From Ehretia macrophylla (taxonomy: Eukaryota > Streptophyta > Magnoliopsida > Boraginales > Ehretiaceae), in assembly GCA_037974665.1 (NCBI GenBank), contig CM075782.1:42646851-42710850 (forward strand): a DNA stretch of 64,000 bases. The letters run 5' to 3'. The position numbers were made by a program, and so were the translations under genes. Every line of letters begins with the position of its first letter. Positions within the stretch are counted from its first letter, which is position 1. Shown here one piece after another: positions 24,966 to 39,288 of the stretch. Below the pieces are notes generated by a model. It worked only from the letters and a program-made list of their open reading frames with translations. It did no database searches and had not been told where the DNA came from.

Positions 24966-25819
24966 CGTTAATCAAGAAAGAATCCTACACAAAGAACTAG
25001 ACAATAAAATAATCCTACACAATCCACTAACCAATATTATATTCCTAATTCAAATTCTCTACAAACTTCACTAACAATAAAATAATACTAAACTATTCAT
25101 ACATTTCCCACTATCTATTATTATATTCATAATTCAACTCATCAACAAACATTCCTATATTTTATTCTACCTAGATTTCATAATTTTCCAACATTCCTAT
25201 GACAATTCTAATGACACAAATGCATAAAAAATTAGTCCTAGACAAACTATGACACACACACAAGACACTAGGCATAAAATAGCCCAAAACCCTACCCAAT
25301 GCACACCATTTTCGACCAAAAGCTTCATGCCCATGCTAACATTACAAAATTCCATCTTAAAGACACAGAAAGTCGGAGTTTGTATGACCAAGGACGACCA
25401 TATGCTCAAAAAAATTGCAAAGCCATAACTTTTGTCATATTCTCTCATTTCCTTTCAATTTCTCTCACTTCCCTCTCATTTTCTCTCTCCATTTCGGTTT
25501 TGGCTGAGTTTTCTACCTCCATAGCTTGTCTTCTTCACACCATAGCTGAAAAAAGCAAGCAACCATCAAAGAAACTCAAGCAAACAAGCTAGGATGCGAA
25601 AACTACACATGCATGTCCTTTGAAGCCTTCATTTCGGCCCTAGGTGAGTTTTAAGCTTCCATTTCTTTTCTTCATGTTCTAACCTCATGCATGTGCTAAG
25701 AGATTGATCACTAATCTAGGAAAAATAGAGAAAACCAAGTTGGAATCTCGGCTAAGCAAGAAGAAGAAGAGATTTGAGCTTCAACAAGTTTTTGTGCATC
25801 TTCTTGGTTGTTTGCTAAG

Positions 25820-27607
25820 GTGAGGGTTAAAACCTTTTGAAAACTCTTCAAAAATCCACATGCATGCTCATAAATGTGTGTATTTGCTTCTGTACTTGAG
25901 TTATATGGTCGTTCATAAGCTTAAACAACCATGCATGGCAAGATCTTGGCTTGAAAGTGATGCTAGGTGAAGTCGAATTGTTGACAGCTCTCTGACCAGT
26001 CTGTTTCGAGGTAAGTTTGGCTATGCAAATGATGTTAAAAATGCTTGAAATTAGTAGGTGACTAGTTTGGACAGTTTTGAACATTTTTCTCAGAAATAGG
26101 CCGAAGCTAATTTTGACTTTAAGGTCCTCAAACTGGCAAATATTTAAAATGTGTCCAAATCTGAAAATCTGGAAAAATGAAGCAGGTTTTGGCAGATGCA
26201 CTGACCTTGTAGAACGAACCAGATTTGACTTAGTAAATGACGTCCAAAATGCATGAAATTTGGTTTACTGCTATATTTTTCAGTTCTGGACAATTTTGTC
26301 AGAAATGGACCAAGGCTAAAACTGACCCTAAGGACCTCAAAAACGTCAATTTCTGAAAAGTGTGCAAATCTGGACAGTTTTGTGCTATTCCACTGTTTCG
26401 GCTATATCTAATGATCCCGAACTCCAATTGATGCAAGGTTTGTTTATGATTTTAGTTAAGTTCTTAAGATTTAATTTGACATCTTATTCACTGAATTTGG
26501 AGATTGTTTGGTTATCCTATTGATTATGAGAATACAGCCTATTGCAGTAAAGGTTTCACTTAGCTACATGTTTGGAAAATTGTTGTAACCTCTCTTGTGG
26601 TGCTAATTGCTTGGAATTGTGGTGCTGGGATGTTGTATGGACTGTTTTGGGTACTTGAGGATGTTTGAATTGAATGATGCATGACTTGAGAATGATTTTG
26701 AGTTGGGTTGAGGCTCAAATTGCACGAATATGCACGAAATGGAAACCCTAATGACTAGGTAGTTTTGCTAAGCATTGATCATCTGAATATTGTGTGAAAT
26801 TATATGTTTAGTAGGCTGTCCGTAGTTGCCCTTATAAGCTAAATGTAATTTCTTGCATGTTGACAAATAAGATTTTCTTGCAACCGAACTCACGTAGATG
26901 TTGTTGCATGTTGAATAATCGTATCATTTGATTACGCGGACTTCGAAATGAGTTATATGGCTTGACTTACATGTGTTACATGGCTGCCCGTTTAATGTTC
27001 ATATGGCTCTACATGCCTTTCAAGTGAAATTACTTGTTTTATCGTGCCTCGTTTGATTACTTGACAACGTGCTATCTTATAACTGCTCGGAGGCAACCTA
27101 CTTTATTGTCCTCCTAATGTGATATGTTAAATGTTAAATGGACATTGTATACAAGGTTGCAACCTTTCATTGTGGCATGGTAGCGTTTCACGAACGCCGG
27201 GCGGCATAGGGCTTGCCGGTGCTCCCGTGACTACCATGGTCTAATTCCCTCTCTCGCTTGGCATTCCACCCTTGGAGAGTTGGGTGTAGGATTTCGGGGT
27301 ACATCCGGAGTATACCCACCTGGCGTGTTTTGGGGTTATTTGAAATCGGCCGCAACATCTGATTCTGAAACTGATTTGAGAGCAAAAGCTCACTGTATCC
27401 TTTTGCTATCTGTATAAGTACTCTCGCTTGGTTCCTAGAGAACCTCGGGGAGGAAAGACTGGTATTTCTGTTCCTGTACTTGTATTATTGTTATATTCAT
27501 GCTTGCAAAAGGATTTCATAAGTTGAACCAGAAAATGAGTTTCAAAACCTATATCTCGTTTCCCCCTCGCTGAGTTCATAAGGACTCACCCTCTTTTATC
27601 ATCTCAG
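25820..27607 (+). other. Intron-like segment inside solo LTR
   Basis: The donor-like TTTGCTAAG/GTGAGG and acceptor-like CTTTTATCATCTCAG/GTGAAG match 12930-14745. The frame after the acceptor reads QVPGDDVPNDDSLE and stops, nearly the same as in the outer element. Splicing is inferred. Confidence 0.45.
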
Positions 27608-30600
27608 GTGAAGAAGATCAAGAACAGGTACCTGGGGATGATGTGCCTAACGATGATTCATTGGAGTGATTGCCTGTCCTATGTGCTTTGCGTGATTATG
27701 GCTATTTGTGAACTATGCTACTTGAAGACTATTTCTTTTATGTTGCTCGTTGTTTATTGATGTAAATGACCCTGTTGTAATTTGGGTCTAATTTTGGGAT
27801 TATACTAGCTATAACCGGACGAACTTTTATTTGGTTGTTTGCTTTCGTTTTCTTAATTAGTAGTTATCGTAGGCATTCAAACCACTAGATGAACAATCAA
27901 CTAAGTTAATTCTATCTAATTTCACTTAGGTTCTCATTTTCAAACTAAAGGATAATAGGTACTTGCATGATAGGAAATTGATAAATAAACGGGACATAGT
28001 TATCATGTTAGGCTTATTAACCAAACGAGACTTTTAAGATAAACTAGTAGGCAAATCGGTTGGTGACCAATAGGAGTCCTTAATGGAATTGGATTAATGA
28101 TTGGAATAATTGAGGTGTTTAGAGAATTAGATTAAACCAAAGAGCCAATTACAGCCGTTATGCTGCCGGTTTTCCGGAAAAACCTTGGAGCTTAGTCTAA
28201 ATCATTAGATGTTAAATCTTCATAAACAGCTAAGCATGTGATATTACTTGAATGTTTAGTTCACACCCTAGTCTAACCTTATAGGCCGGGTTAGGGCGTG
28301 ACAAGACAACTTCAACTAAAGTAGTGGCTGGGCCCGCAAACCAAGGGCGTAGGGCTTAGGATTAGGTCTATGTCGCTCCGATGACCATAACTTTTGATTC
28401 GTAAGGAGTTACGCGGCGCACAACATACCTTTGGAAAGCTCTCCGAGAGCTCTACAACAGGCGCAGCAAGCTTGCTCAGCAGCGCCTATTTTTGGAACCC
28501 AAAATCAAACGTTTTCTTCAGTTTTGTGTCACTTTTCTTCTTTTGCACAAATTTTACGTCCCGAATTGTACGTCGTGAGCCGCGAAAAGGACGACAACCT
28601 AATCCATCATATTTCTATTACCGAATCCTAAGGCACCTTGGACAAGACAACTTTGCCACAAGTAGAGGCTGGGCCCGCAAACCGAGGGCGTGGGGCTAGG
28701 GACCAGGTCTCCGTCGCTCTGGTGCCCATAACTTTTGATCTGTGAGGAGTTATACGGAGCACAACATACCGTTGGAAAGATCTCCGAGAGCTCTACGATG
28801 GGTGAAGCAATCCTGCTAGGCTGCTTCTATTTTCGGAGCCCAAAATTGAATGTTTTCATCAGTTTCAGGTCGCTTATCTACTTTTGCACAATTTTTCTGT
28901 CCCGAATTGTACATCGTGAGTTGTAAAAAGGACGACAACGTAATCCATCTTATTTCTATTACCAAATCACACGACACCTTGGACAATACAACTTCACTTC
29001 ACATAGAGGCTGGGCCCGCAAGCCGAGGGCGTGGGGCTTGGGACCAGGTCTCCGTCGCTCCAGAACCTAAAACTTTTAATCCGTAAGGAGTTATGCGGTG
29101 CACATCATACTGTTGGAAAGCTCTCCGAGAGCTCTACGACGTGGGAAACAAGCCTACTCAGCTGCGCCTATTTTTAAAGACCAAAATCAAATGTTTTCAT
29201 CAGTTTCGGGTCACTTTTCTTCTTTTGAACTGTTTTTCCATTCTGTATCGTAAGTCGTGAGTTGCGAAAAGAATGACAACGTAATCCATCATATGTCTAT
29301 TACTGAATCCCATGACACCTTGGACAAGACAACTTCGACTCACATAGAGGCTGGGTCCGCAAACCGAGAGCGTGGGGCTTAGGACCAAGTCTCCGTCGCT
29401 CCGGCGCCCATAACTTTTGATCCTTAAGAAGTTACGCGGCGCACATCATAACGTTGGAAAGCTTTCCGAGAACTCTACGACGGGGGAAACAAGCCTGCTC
29501 GACTGCGCCTGTTTTCGGAACCCAAAATTGAACTTTTTCATCAGTTTTGGGCCACTTTTCTACTTTTGTACTGTTTTTCCGTCCCGGATCATACGTCGTA
29601 AGCCGCGAAAAGAACGACAACGTAATCCATCGTATTTCTTTTACCGAATTCCACGGCACCTTGGACAAGACAACTTCGCCTCAAGTAGAGGCTAAGCCCG
29701 CAAATCGAAGGCGTAGGGCTTGGGACCAGGTCTCCATCGCTCCGATGCCCATAACTTTTGATCTGTAAGGAGTTACGCGGCGCACAGTATACCGTTGGAA
29801 AGCTCTCCGAGAGCTCTACGACGGGGGCAGCAAGACAGCTCAACTACGCCTATTTTTGGATCCCAAAACTGAACGTTTTCAATAGTTTTGGGATACTTTT
29901 CTTCTTTTGCACAATTTTTTCATCACGGATCGTACGTCGTGAGACGCGTAAAGGACGACAACCTAATCGATCACATTTCTATTACCGAAACCCACTGCAT
30001 CTTGGGCAAGACAACTTCACCTAAAGTAGTGGATGGGCCCACAAACCGAGGGCGTAGGGCTTGGGATTAGGTCTCCGTCGCTCCGGTGCCTATAACTTTT
30101 GATCCGTAAGGAGTTATGCGGTGTATAGCATACCATTGGAAAGCTCTCCGAGAGCTGTACGATGGGTGCAGCAAGCTTGCCCTGCAGCGCCTATTTTCGG
30201 AGCCCAAAATCGAAAGTTTTCATCAGTTTCGTGTCATTTTTCTTTTGCACTATTTTTTCATCCCGGATCGTAAGTCGTGAGCCGCAAAAATGACGACAAC
30301 GCAATCCATCATATTTCTATTACCGAATTCCACGGCACCTTGGACAAGAGAACTTTGCCTCAAGTAGAGGCTGGGCTTGCAAACCGAGGGCGCAGGGCTT
30401 AGGACTAGGTCTCCATCGCTCCGGTGCCCTTAACTTTTGATCTGTGGGGAGTTATGCGGCGCACAGCATACCGTTGGAAAGAAATCCGAGAGCTCTATGA
30501 CGGGTGTAGCAATCCTGCTAGGCTGCTTCTATTTTCGGAGCCCAAAATCGAATGTTTTCATCAATTTCGGGTCACTTATCTGCTTTCGCACAATTTTTCC

Positions 30601-33382
30601 GTCCTGAATTGTACGTCGTGATCCGCGAAAAGGACGACGACATAATCCATCATATTTCTATTACCAAATCACACGGCACCTTGGACAAGACAACTTCGCT
30701 TCACGTAGAGGCTAGGCCCGCAAATCGAGGGCGTAGGGCTTGGGACCAGGTCTCCATTGCTCCGGTACCAAAAACTTTTGATCCGTAAGGAGTTATGTGG
30801 TGCACATCATACCATTGGAAAGCTCTCCAAGAGCTCTACGACGTGGGCAGCAAGCCTACTTGGCTGCGCCTATTTTCAGATACCAAAATGGAATGTATTC
30901 ATCAGTTTTGGGTCACTTTTCTCTTTTTGCACTGTTTTTCTGTCCCGGATCATACGTCGTGAGCCGCGAAAAGAACGACAACGTAATCCATCATATTTCT
31001 ATTAAAGAATACCATGGCACCTTGGACAAGACAACTTCGCTTCACGTAGCGGCTGGGCCCGCAAACCGAGTGTGTAGGGCTTGGGACCCGGTCTTTGTCG
31101 CTCTGGTGCCCATAACTTTTGATCCATAAGGAGTTATGCAGAGCACAGCATACCGTTGGAAAGCTCTCTAAGAGCTCTATGACGGGGGCAGCAAGCCTGC
31201 TTGTTTGCGCCTGTTTTTGGATCCCAAAATAGAACATTTTCATCAATTTTGGGTCATTTTTCTTCTTTTGCACTATTTTTCAGTCCCGGATCGTACGTCG
31301 TGAGCCGCAAAAAAATGACAACATAATCCATCATATTTTTATTACCGAATCCCACGGTACCTTGGACAAGGCAACTTCGCCTCAAGTAGAGGCTGGGCCC
31401 GCAAACCAAGGGCGTAAGGCTTTGGACCAGGACTCCGTCGCTCCGGTGCCTATAACTTTTGATCCATAAGAAGTTGTACAGTGCACAGCATACCGTTGGA
31501 AAGCTCTCTGAGAGCTCTACAACGGGGGCAGCAAGCCTACTAGACTGCGTCTGTTTTTGGAGCCCAAAATGGAACATTTTAATCAATTTTAGGTCACTTT
31601 TCTTCTATTGCACTATTTTTCCGCCACGAATTGTATGTCATGAGCCGCGAAAAGGATGACAACGAAATCCGTCATATTTCTATTACCGAATCCCACGACA
31701 CCTTGGACAAGTCAACTTCGCCTCATGTAGAGGCTGGGCCCGCAAACCGAGGGCTTGGGGTTTGAGACCAGGTCTCCGTTGCTCCGGTGCCCATAACTTT
31801 TGATCCGAAAGGAGTTACGCGGCGCACAGCATACCGTTGGAAAGCTCTCTGAGAGATCTACGACGATGGAAGCAAGCCTACTTGGCTACGCCTGTTTTTG
31901 GATCCCAAAATTGAACTTTTTCATCAGTTTTGGGTCACTTTTCTTCTTTTGCACTATTTTTCGTCACGGATCGTACGTCGTGAGCCGCGAAAAGGACGAC
32001 AACATAATCTATCATATTCCTATTACCAAATCCCATGCCACCTTGGAAAAGACAACTTTGCCTCATGTAGAGTCTGGGCCCGCAAACCGTGAGCGTAGGG
32101 CTTGGGACTAGGTCTCCGTCGCTCTGGTGCCCATAACTTTTGATCCGTAAGGAGTTACGCGGCGCACAACATCCAGTTGGAAAGCTCTCTGAGAGCTTTA
32201 CTACGGGGGCAGCAAGCCTGCTCGGCCAAACGTATTTTCGGAGATCAAAATCGAACATTTTCATCAATTTAGGGTCACTTTTCTTCTTTTGCACTATTTT
32301 TTCGTCATGAATTGTACGTCGTGAGCAGCGAAAAGGATGACAACGTAATCCATCATATTTCTATTACCGAAACCCACGGCACCTTGGACAAGACAACTTC
32401 GCTTCATGTAGAGGCTGGGCCCACAAACTGAGGGCCTGGGGCTTTGGTCTAGGTCTCCATCGATTCGGTGCCCATAAATTTTGATCTATAAGGAGTTACG
32501 CTGTGCACAGCATACCGTTGGAAAGCTTTCCGAGAACTCTACGACGAGGATAGCAAGCCTGTTAGGCTGCGCTTATTTTCGGAGCCCAAAATCGAACGTT
32601 TTCATCACCTTTGGGTCACTTTTCTTCTTTTGCACTATTTTTTCATCCTGGATCATACGTCTTGAGCTGCGAAAAAGACGACAATGTAATCCATCTTATT
32701 TCTATTACTAAATCCAATGGCACCTTGGACAAGACAACTTCACCTCAAGTAGAGGCTAGGCCTGCAAACCGAGGGCGTAGGGCTTGGGACAAGGTCCCTG
32801 TTACTCTGGTGCCCATAACTATTGATCCGTAAGGAGTTACGCAGCGCACAACATACCATTGGAAAGCTCTTCGGGAGCTCTACGACGGGTATAGCAAGCC
32901 TGCTGTGCAGCGCATGTTTTCGGTGCCCAAAATCGAATATTTTCATCAGTTTTGTGTCACTTTTCTTCTTTTGCACTATTTTTTCATCCCGGATCATACA
33001 TCGTGAGCCGCGAAAAGGATGACAATGTAATCCATCATATTTCTATTATCGAATCCCAGGGCACCTTGGACAAGACAACCTTGCCTCAAGTAAAGGTTGG
33101 GCCCGCAAACCGAGGGCGTAGGGCTTAGGACCAGGTCTCCATCCCTCCGGTACCCAAAACTTTTGATCCGTAAGGAGTTACTCGGTGCACAACATACTGT
33201 TGGAAAGCTCTCCGAAAGCTCTACGATGTGGGCTGCAAGCCTACTCAGCTGCGCCTATTTTTGAAAACCAAAATCGAATATTTTCATCAGTTTTGGGTCA
33301 CTTTTCTTCTTTTGCACTGTTTTTCCGTTCTGTATCGTAAGTCGTGAGCTGTGAAAAGAATGGCAACGTAATCCATCATATA

Positions 33383-33591
33383 TCTATTATTGAATCCCAT
33401 GATACCTTGGACAAGACAATTTCGCCTCACGTAGAGGCTGGCCCCGCAAACCGAGGGCATAGGGCTTGGGACCCCGTGCCCGTCGCTCCGGTTCCTATAA
33501 CTTTTGATCCGTAAGGAGTTACGCGGCGCACAGCATACCGTTGGAAAGCTTTTCTAGAGCTCTACAACGGGGGCAGCAAGCCTGCTCAGCT
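33383..33591 (+). repeat. 209-bp satellite block identical to 45981-46189
   Basis: The two blocks agree base for base by eye, including rare variants (GGCCCCGCAAACC, GGGACCCCGTGCCCGTCG, CCGGTTCCTATAAC, AAGCTTTTCTAGAGC). They lie 12598 bp apart, about 37 units. Sequence just outside both ends differs. Confidence 0.85.
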
Positions 33592-33649
33592 ACACCTATT
33601 TTCGGAGACCAAAATTGAACATTTTCATCAGTTTCGGGTTACTTTTCTA

Positions 33650-34740
33650 CTTTTGCACAATTTTTCCGTCCCGAATTGTACGTCGTGAGTCGCGAAAAGG
33701 ACGACAACGTAATCTATCATATTTCTATTACCAAATCACATGGCACCTTGGATAAGACAACTTCGCTTCACATAGAGGCTGGGCCCGCAAACCGAGGGCG
33801 TGGGGCTTGGGACCATGTCTCCGTCCCTTCGTTACCCAAAACTTTAGATCCGTAAGGAGTTACTTGGTGCACAGCATACTGTTGAAAAGCTCTCCGAGAA
33901 CTCTATGACGTGGACAGCAAGCCTACTCAGCTGCGCCTATTTTCGAAGACCAAAATTGAATCTTTTTATCAGTTTCGGGTCAATTTTCTTCTTTTGCACT
34001 GTTTTTCCGTCCTGTATCGTACGTCGTGAGCTGCGAAAAGAATGACAACGTAATCCATCATATTTCTATTACTGAATCCCACGATACCTTGGACAAGACA
34101 ACTTCGCCTCACGTAGAGGCTGGGCCCGCAAACCGAGGGCGTGGGGCTTGGGACCCGGTGTCCGTCGCACCGGTGCCCATAGCTTTTGATCCGTAAGGAG
34201 TTACGCAGCACACAGCATACCGTTGGAAAGATTTCGAGAGCTCTACAACGGGGGCAGCAAGCCTGCTCAGTTGCGTTTATTTTCGGAGACCAAAATTGAA
34301 CATTTTCATCAGTTTCGGGTCACTTTTCTTCTTTGGCACTGTTTTTCTGTCTCGGATCGTACGTCGTGACCCACGAAAGGACGACAATGTAATCTATCAT
34401 ATTTCTATTACCGAATTTGACAGAACCTTAGACAAGACAACTTCGCCTCACGTAGTGGCTGGGCCCGCAACCCAAGGGCATAGTGCTTGGGACAAGGTCT
34501 CCGTCGCTCCGGTGCCCATAACTTTTGATCCGTAAAGAGTTACACTGTGCATAGCATACCGTTGGAAAGCTCTTCGAGAGCTCTATGATGGGGACAGTAA
34601 GCCTGCTAGGTTGCGCCTGTTTTTGGAGACCAAAATTGAAGTTTTAATCAGTTTCAGGACACTTTTCTTCTTTTGCGGTATTTTTTCGTCCAGGATCGTA
34701 CGTCGTGAGCCGCAAAAAGAAAGAAAACCTAATCCGTCAT
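33650..34740 (+). repeat. Satellite subtype run A-B-C-D (second copy)
   Basis: A (CACAATTTTTCCGTCCC, CCAAATCACATGG, TTACCCAAAACTTT), B (CGTCCTGTATCGTACG at about 34008), C (TTTGGCACTGTTTTTCTG, CACGAAAGGACGAC at about 34372) and D (TTTTGCGGTATTTTTTCG at about 34670) follow one another at unit spacing, as at 21990-23080. Confidence 0.65.
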
Positions 34741-37590
34741 ATTTCTATTACCGAATACCACTGTACCATGGACAAGACAACTTCGTCTCACGTAGAGGCT
34801 GGGCCCGCAAGCAGAGGGTGTGGGGCTTGGGACCAGGTCTCCGTTGCTCCGGTGCCCATAACTTTTGATCCGTAAGGAGTTACGCGGCGCACAACATGTC
34901 GTTGGAAAGCTTTTCGAGAACTCTACGATGGGGGCAGCAAGCCCGCTCGACTGCGCCTATTTTTCGATCACAAAATTGAACTTTTTCATCAGTTTTGGGT
35001 CACTTTTCTTCTTTTGCAATATTTTTTCATCCCGGATCATACGTCCTGAGGAGCGAAAATGAAGTCAACGTAATCCATCTTATTTCTATTACCGAATCCC
35101 ACGACACTTTGGATAAGACAACTTTGCCTCAAGTAGAGGCTGGGCCCGCAAATCGAGGACGTAGGGCTTTGGACCAGGTCTCCGTCGCTCCGGTGCCCAT
35201 AACTTTTGATCCGTAAAAAGTTACGCGGCGCACAGCATACCATTGGAAAGCTCTCCGAGAGCTCTACGACGGGTTCAGCAAGCTTGCTCGGCCACGCCGA
35301 TTTTCGGAGACCAAAATTGAACATTCTCATCTATTTTGGGTCACTTTTCTTCTTTGGCACTATTTTTCTGTCCCGGATCGTACGTCGTTAGCCGCCAAAA
35401 AAATGACAACGTAAACCAACATATTTCTATTATCGAATCCCACGGCACATTGGACAAGAAAACTTCGCTTCACGCAGAGGCTTGGCCTGCAAACCGAGGG
35501 CGTGTGGCTTGGGACAAGGTCTCCATCACTCCGGTGCCCATAACTTTTGATCTGTAAGAAGTTACACGGTGCACAGCATATCGTTGGAAAGCTTTCCAAT
35601 TCGGGGCCCAAAATCCAACGTTTTCATCAGTTTTAGGTCACTTTTATTCTTTTGCACTATTTTTTCATCCCGGATCATACGTCCTAAGCCGCGAAAAGGA
35701 CAACAACGTAAGCCATCTTATTTCTATTACCGAATGCCATGGCATCTTGGACAAGACAACTTTGCCTCAAGTAGAGGCTGAGCCCGCAAATCGAGGGCAT
35801 AGGGCTTGGGACCAAGTCTCCGTCGCTCCGGTGCCTATAGCCATTGATCTTTAAGGAATTACGCGGTGCACAACATACCATTGGAAATCTCTCCGAGAGC
35901 TCTATGACGGATGTAGCAAGCCTGCTTTGCAGCGCATGTTTTTGGAGCCCAAAATCGAACGTTTTCAACAGTTTTGGGTCACATTTCTTCTTTTGCACTA
36001 TTTTTTCATCCCGGATCGTACGTCGTGAGCCGCGAAAAGGACGACAATGTAATCCATCATATTTCTATTACCAAATCCCATGATACCTTGGACAAGACAA
36101 CTTCGCCTCACGTAGAGGCTGGGCCTGCAAACCGAGAGCGTGAGGCTTGGGACTAGGTCTCCGTCGCTCCGGTGTCAATAACTTTTGATCCGTAAGGAGT
36201 TACGCAGCGCACAGCATACCGTTGGAAAGCTCTCCGAGAGCTCTACGACAGGGGCAGCAAGTCTACTCAGTTGTGCCTGTTTCTGAAGACCAAAATCGAA
36301 TGATTTAATCAGTTTCGGGTCACTTTTCTTCTTTTGCACTCTTTTTCCGTTCTGTTTCGTAAGTCGTGAGCTGTGAAAAAAATGGCAACGTAATCCATCA
36401 TATATCTATTACTGAATCCCATTATACCTTGGACAAGACAACTTCGTCTAACGTAGAGGCTCGTCCTGGAAACCGAATGAATGGGGCTTGGGACTAGGTG
36501 ACCGTCGCGGCGGTGCCCATAACTTTTTATCCATAAGGAGTTACGCGCCGCACAGTATATCGTTGGAAAGGTTTCTGAGAGCTCTACGATGGAGGCAGCA
36601 AGCTTGCTCGGCTGCGCCTATTTTTGGAGACCAAAATTGAACATTTTCATCAGTTTCAGGTCACTTTTCTTCTTTTGCACTATTTTTCCGTCCCGGATCG
36701 TACGTCGTGAGCCGCGAAAAGAACGACAACATAATCCATCATATTTCTATTACCGAATCCCATGGCACCTTGGACAAGACAACTTCGCTTCACGTAGTGG
36801 CTAGGCCTGCAAACTGAGGGCGTGGGGCTTATAACCAGGTCTCCCTCGCTCTGGTGTCCATAACTTTTGATCTGTAATGAGTAACGCGGCACACAGCATA
36901 TCGTTGAAAAGCTTTCCAAGAGTTCTACGACGGGGGCAGCAACCCTGCTCTGCTGCGCCTATTTTTGGAGCCCAAAATTGAACATTTTCTTCAATTTTGG
37001 GTCACTTTTCTTCTTTTGCACTTTTTTTTCGTCCTAGATCGTACGTTATGAAGGACGACAACGTAATCCATCAAATTTCTATTACCGAATCCCATAGCAC
37101 CCTGGACAAGACAACTTTGCCTTAAGTAGAGGTGGGGCCTGCAAACCGAGGGCGTAGGGCTTGGAACCAGGTCTTCGTCGTCCCGGTGTCCATAACTTTT
37201 GATTCGTAACGAGTTACGCGACGCACAACATACCGTTGGAAAGCTCTCCGAGAGCTCTACTACCTGGGTAGTAAGCCTGCTCTGCTACGCCTATTTTAAG
37301 AGACCAAAATTCAACGTTTTCATCAGTTTCGGGTCACTTTTCTTCTTTTACACTATTTTCCATCCCGGAATGTACGTCGTGAACTGCAAAAGGAATGACA
37401 ATGTAATCCATCATCTTTCTATTACCGAATCCCATGGCACCTTAGACAGGACAACTTCGCCTCAAGTAGAGATGCTGGGTCCACAAACCGAGGGCTTAGG
37501 GTTTGGGACCAGGTCTCCGTCGTTCCGGTGCCCATAACTTTTGATCCGTCAGGAGTAACGTGGCGCACAGCACACCGTTGGAAAGCTCTC

Positions 37591-37751
37591 CGAGAGCTCT
37601 ACGACGGGGGCAGCAAGCCTGCTTGGCTGCGCCTATTTTCAGAGCCCAAAATCAAACATTTTCATCAGTTTTGGGTCACTTTTCTTCTTTTGCACTATTT
37701 TTTCATCCCGGATCATACGTCCTGAGCCACGAAAAGGACGACAACGTAATC
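37591..37751 (+). repeat. 161-bp satellite block identical to 18490-18650
   Basis: This is the partner block of 18490-18650. The next unit here also shares rare variants with the left end of the array: GCAAGCCTTCTATGCAG and CACTTTTCATCTTTTGC occur near 37955-38030 and near 16125-16205. Confidence 0.75.
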
Positions 37752-39288
37752 CATCTTATTTCTATTACCAAATCCCACGGCACCTTGGACAAGACAACTT
37801 CGCCTCAAGTAGAGGCTGGGCTCGCAAACCGAGGTGTAGGGCTTAGGACTAGGTCTCCGTCGCTCTGGTGCCCATAACTTTTGATCCGTAAAGAGTTACA
37901 CAGCGCACAACATACCATTGGAAAGCTATCCGAGAGCTTTACGACTGGTGCAGCAAGCCTTCTATGCAGCGCCTATTTTCGGAGCCCAAAATCGAACGTT
38001 TTCATCAGTTTTGGGTCACTTTTCATCTTTTGCACTATTTTTTCATCCCGGATCGTACGTTGTTGGCCGCGAAAAGGACGCCAACGTAATCCATCAAATT
38101 TCTATTACCGAATCCCATGGCACCTTGGAAAGACAACTTCGTCTCAAGTAGAGGTTGGGCCCGCAAACCGAGGGAATAGGGCTTAGGACCAGGTCTCTGT
38201 CGCTCCAATGCCCATAACTTTTGATCCGTACGGAGTTACGCGGCGTACAACATACCGTTGTAAAGCTCTCCGAGAGCTCTACGACGAAGGGAGCAAGCCT
38301 ACTCGGCTGCGCCTATTTTTGTAGCCCAAAATTGAACGTTTTCATCAATTTCGGGTCACTTTTCTTCTTTTGCACTATTTTTTCGTCCCGAATTGTACGT
38401 CGTGAGCCACGAAAGGACGATAACGTAATCCATCTTATTTCTATTACCGAATTCCACGATACCTTGGACAAGAAAACTTCACTTCACGTAGAGGCTGGGC
38501 CCACAAACCGAGGGCATAGGGCTTGGGACCAGGTATCCATCGCTCCAGTGCCCATAACTTTTGATCCGTAAGGAGTTACACGGCGTACAGCATACCGTTG
38601 GAAAAATGTCCGAGAGCTCAACGACGGGGGCTGCAAGCCTGCTCGGCTGCTCCTATTTTCAGAGTATAAATTTGAACGACTTCATTAGTTTCAGGTCACT
38701 TTTCTTTATTTCCACTATTTTTTCGTCTCGAATTGTACGTCGTGAGCCACGAAAAGGACGATAACGTAATCCAACATATTTCTATTACCGAATCCCATGG
38801 CACCTTGGACAAGACAACTTTGCCACAAGTAGAGGCCGGGCCCACAAAACGAGGGAGTAGGGCTTGGGATCAGGTCTCCGTCGCTCGGGTGCCCATAACT
38901 TTTGATTCGTAAGGAGTTACGTGGTGCACAACATACTATTGGAAAGCTCTCTGAGAGCTCTACGATGGGGAAAACAAGCCTGCTTGGCTGCGCCTATTTT
39001 TGGAGTGCAAAATCAAGCGTTTTCATCAATTTTGGGTCACTTTTCTTCTTTTGCACTGTTTCTCCATCCCGGATCGTACGTCGTGAGCCGCGAAAAGATT
39101 GACAACATAATCCATCATATTTCAATTACCAAATCCCACGGCACATCAAAAAAGACAACTAAGCCTCACGAAGAGGCTGGGTTCGCAAACCGAGGACATA
39201 GGGTTTGGGACCAGGCCTCCGTCGCTCTAGTGCCATACCTTTTGATCCGCAACGAGTTATGTAGCACACATCATACCATTTGAAAGCT

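Larger units (their letters stand above)
24485..28303 (+). mobile_element. Solo LTR of the outer-element family (3819 bp)
   Basis: It starts TATGAGGCCCGACCCC, a variant of TGTGAGGCCTGATC, and ends TTAGGGCGTGACA. It matches 11866-15433 in order and orientation: ACGTGC-cored repeats, pyrimidine-rich leader, donor-like sites (25643/25644, 25819/25820), the ~210-bp duplication, conserved block (27280-27320), acceptor-like site (27607/27608) and acidic frame. No internal region or second LTR is present, and the 5-bp duplications are perfect. It therefore arose by recombination between the two LTRs of one inserted element. It lies inside one satellite unit. Confidence 0.93.
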
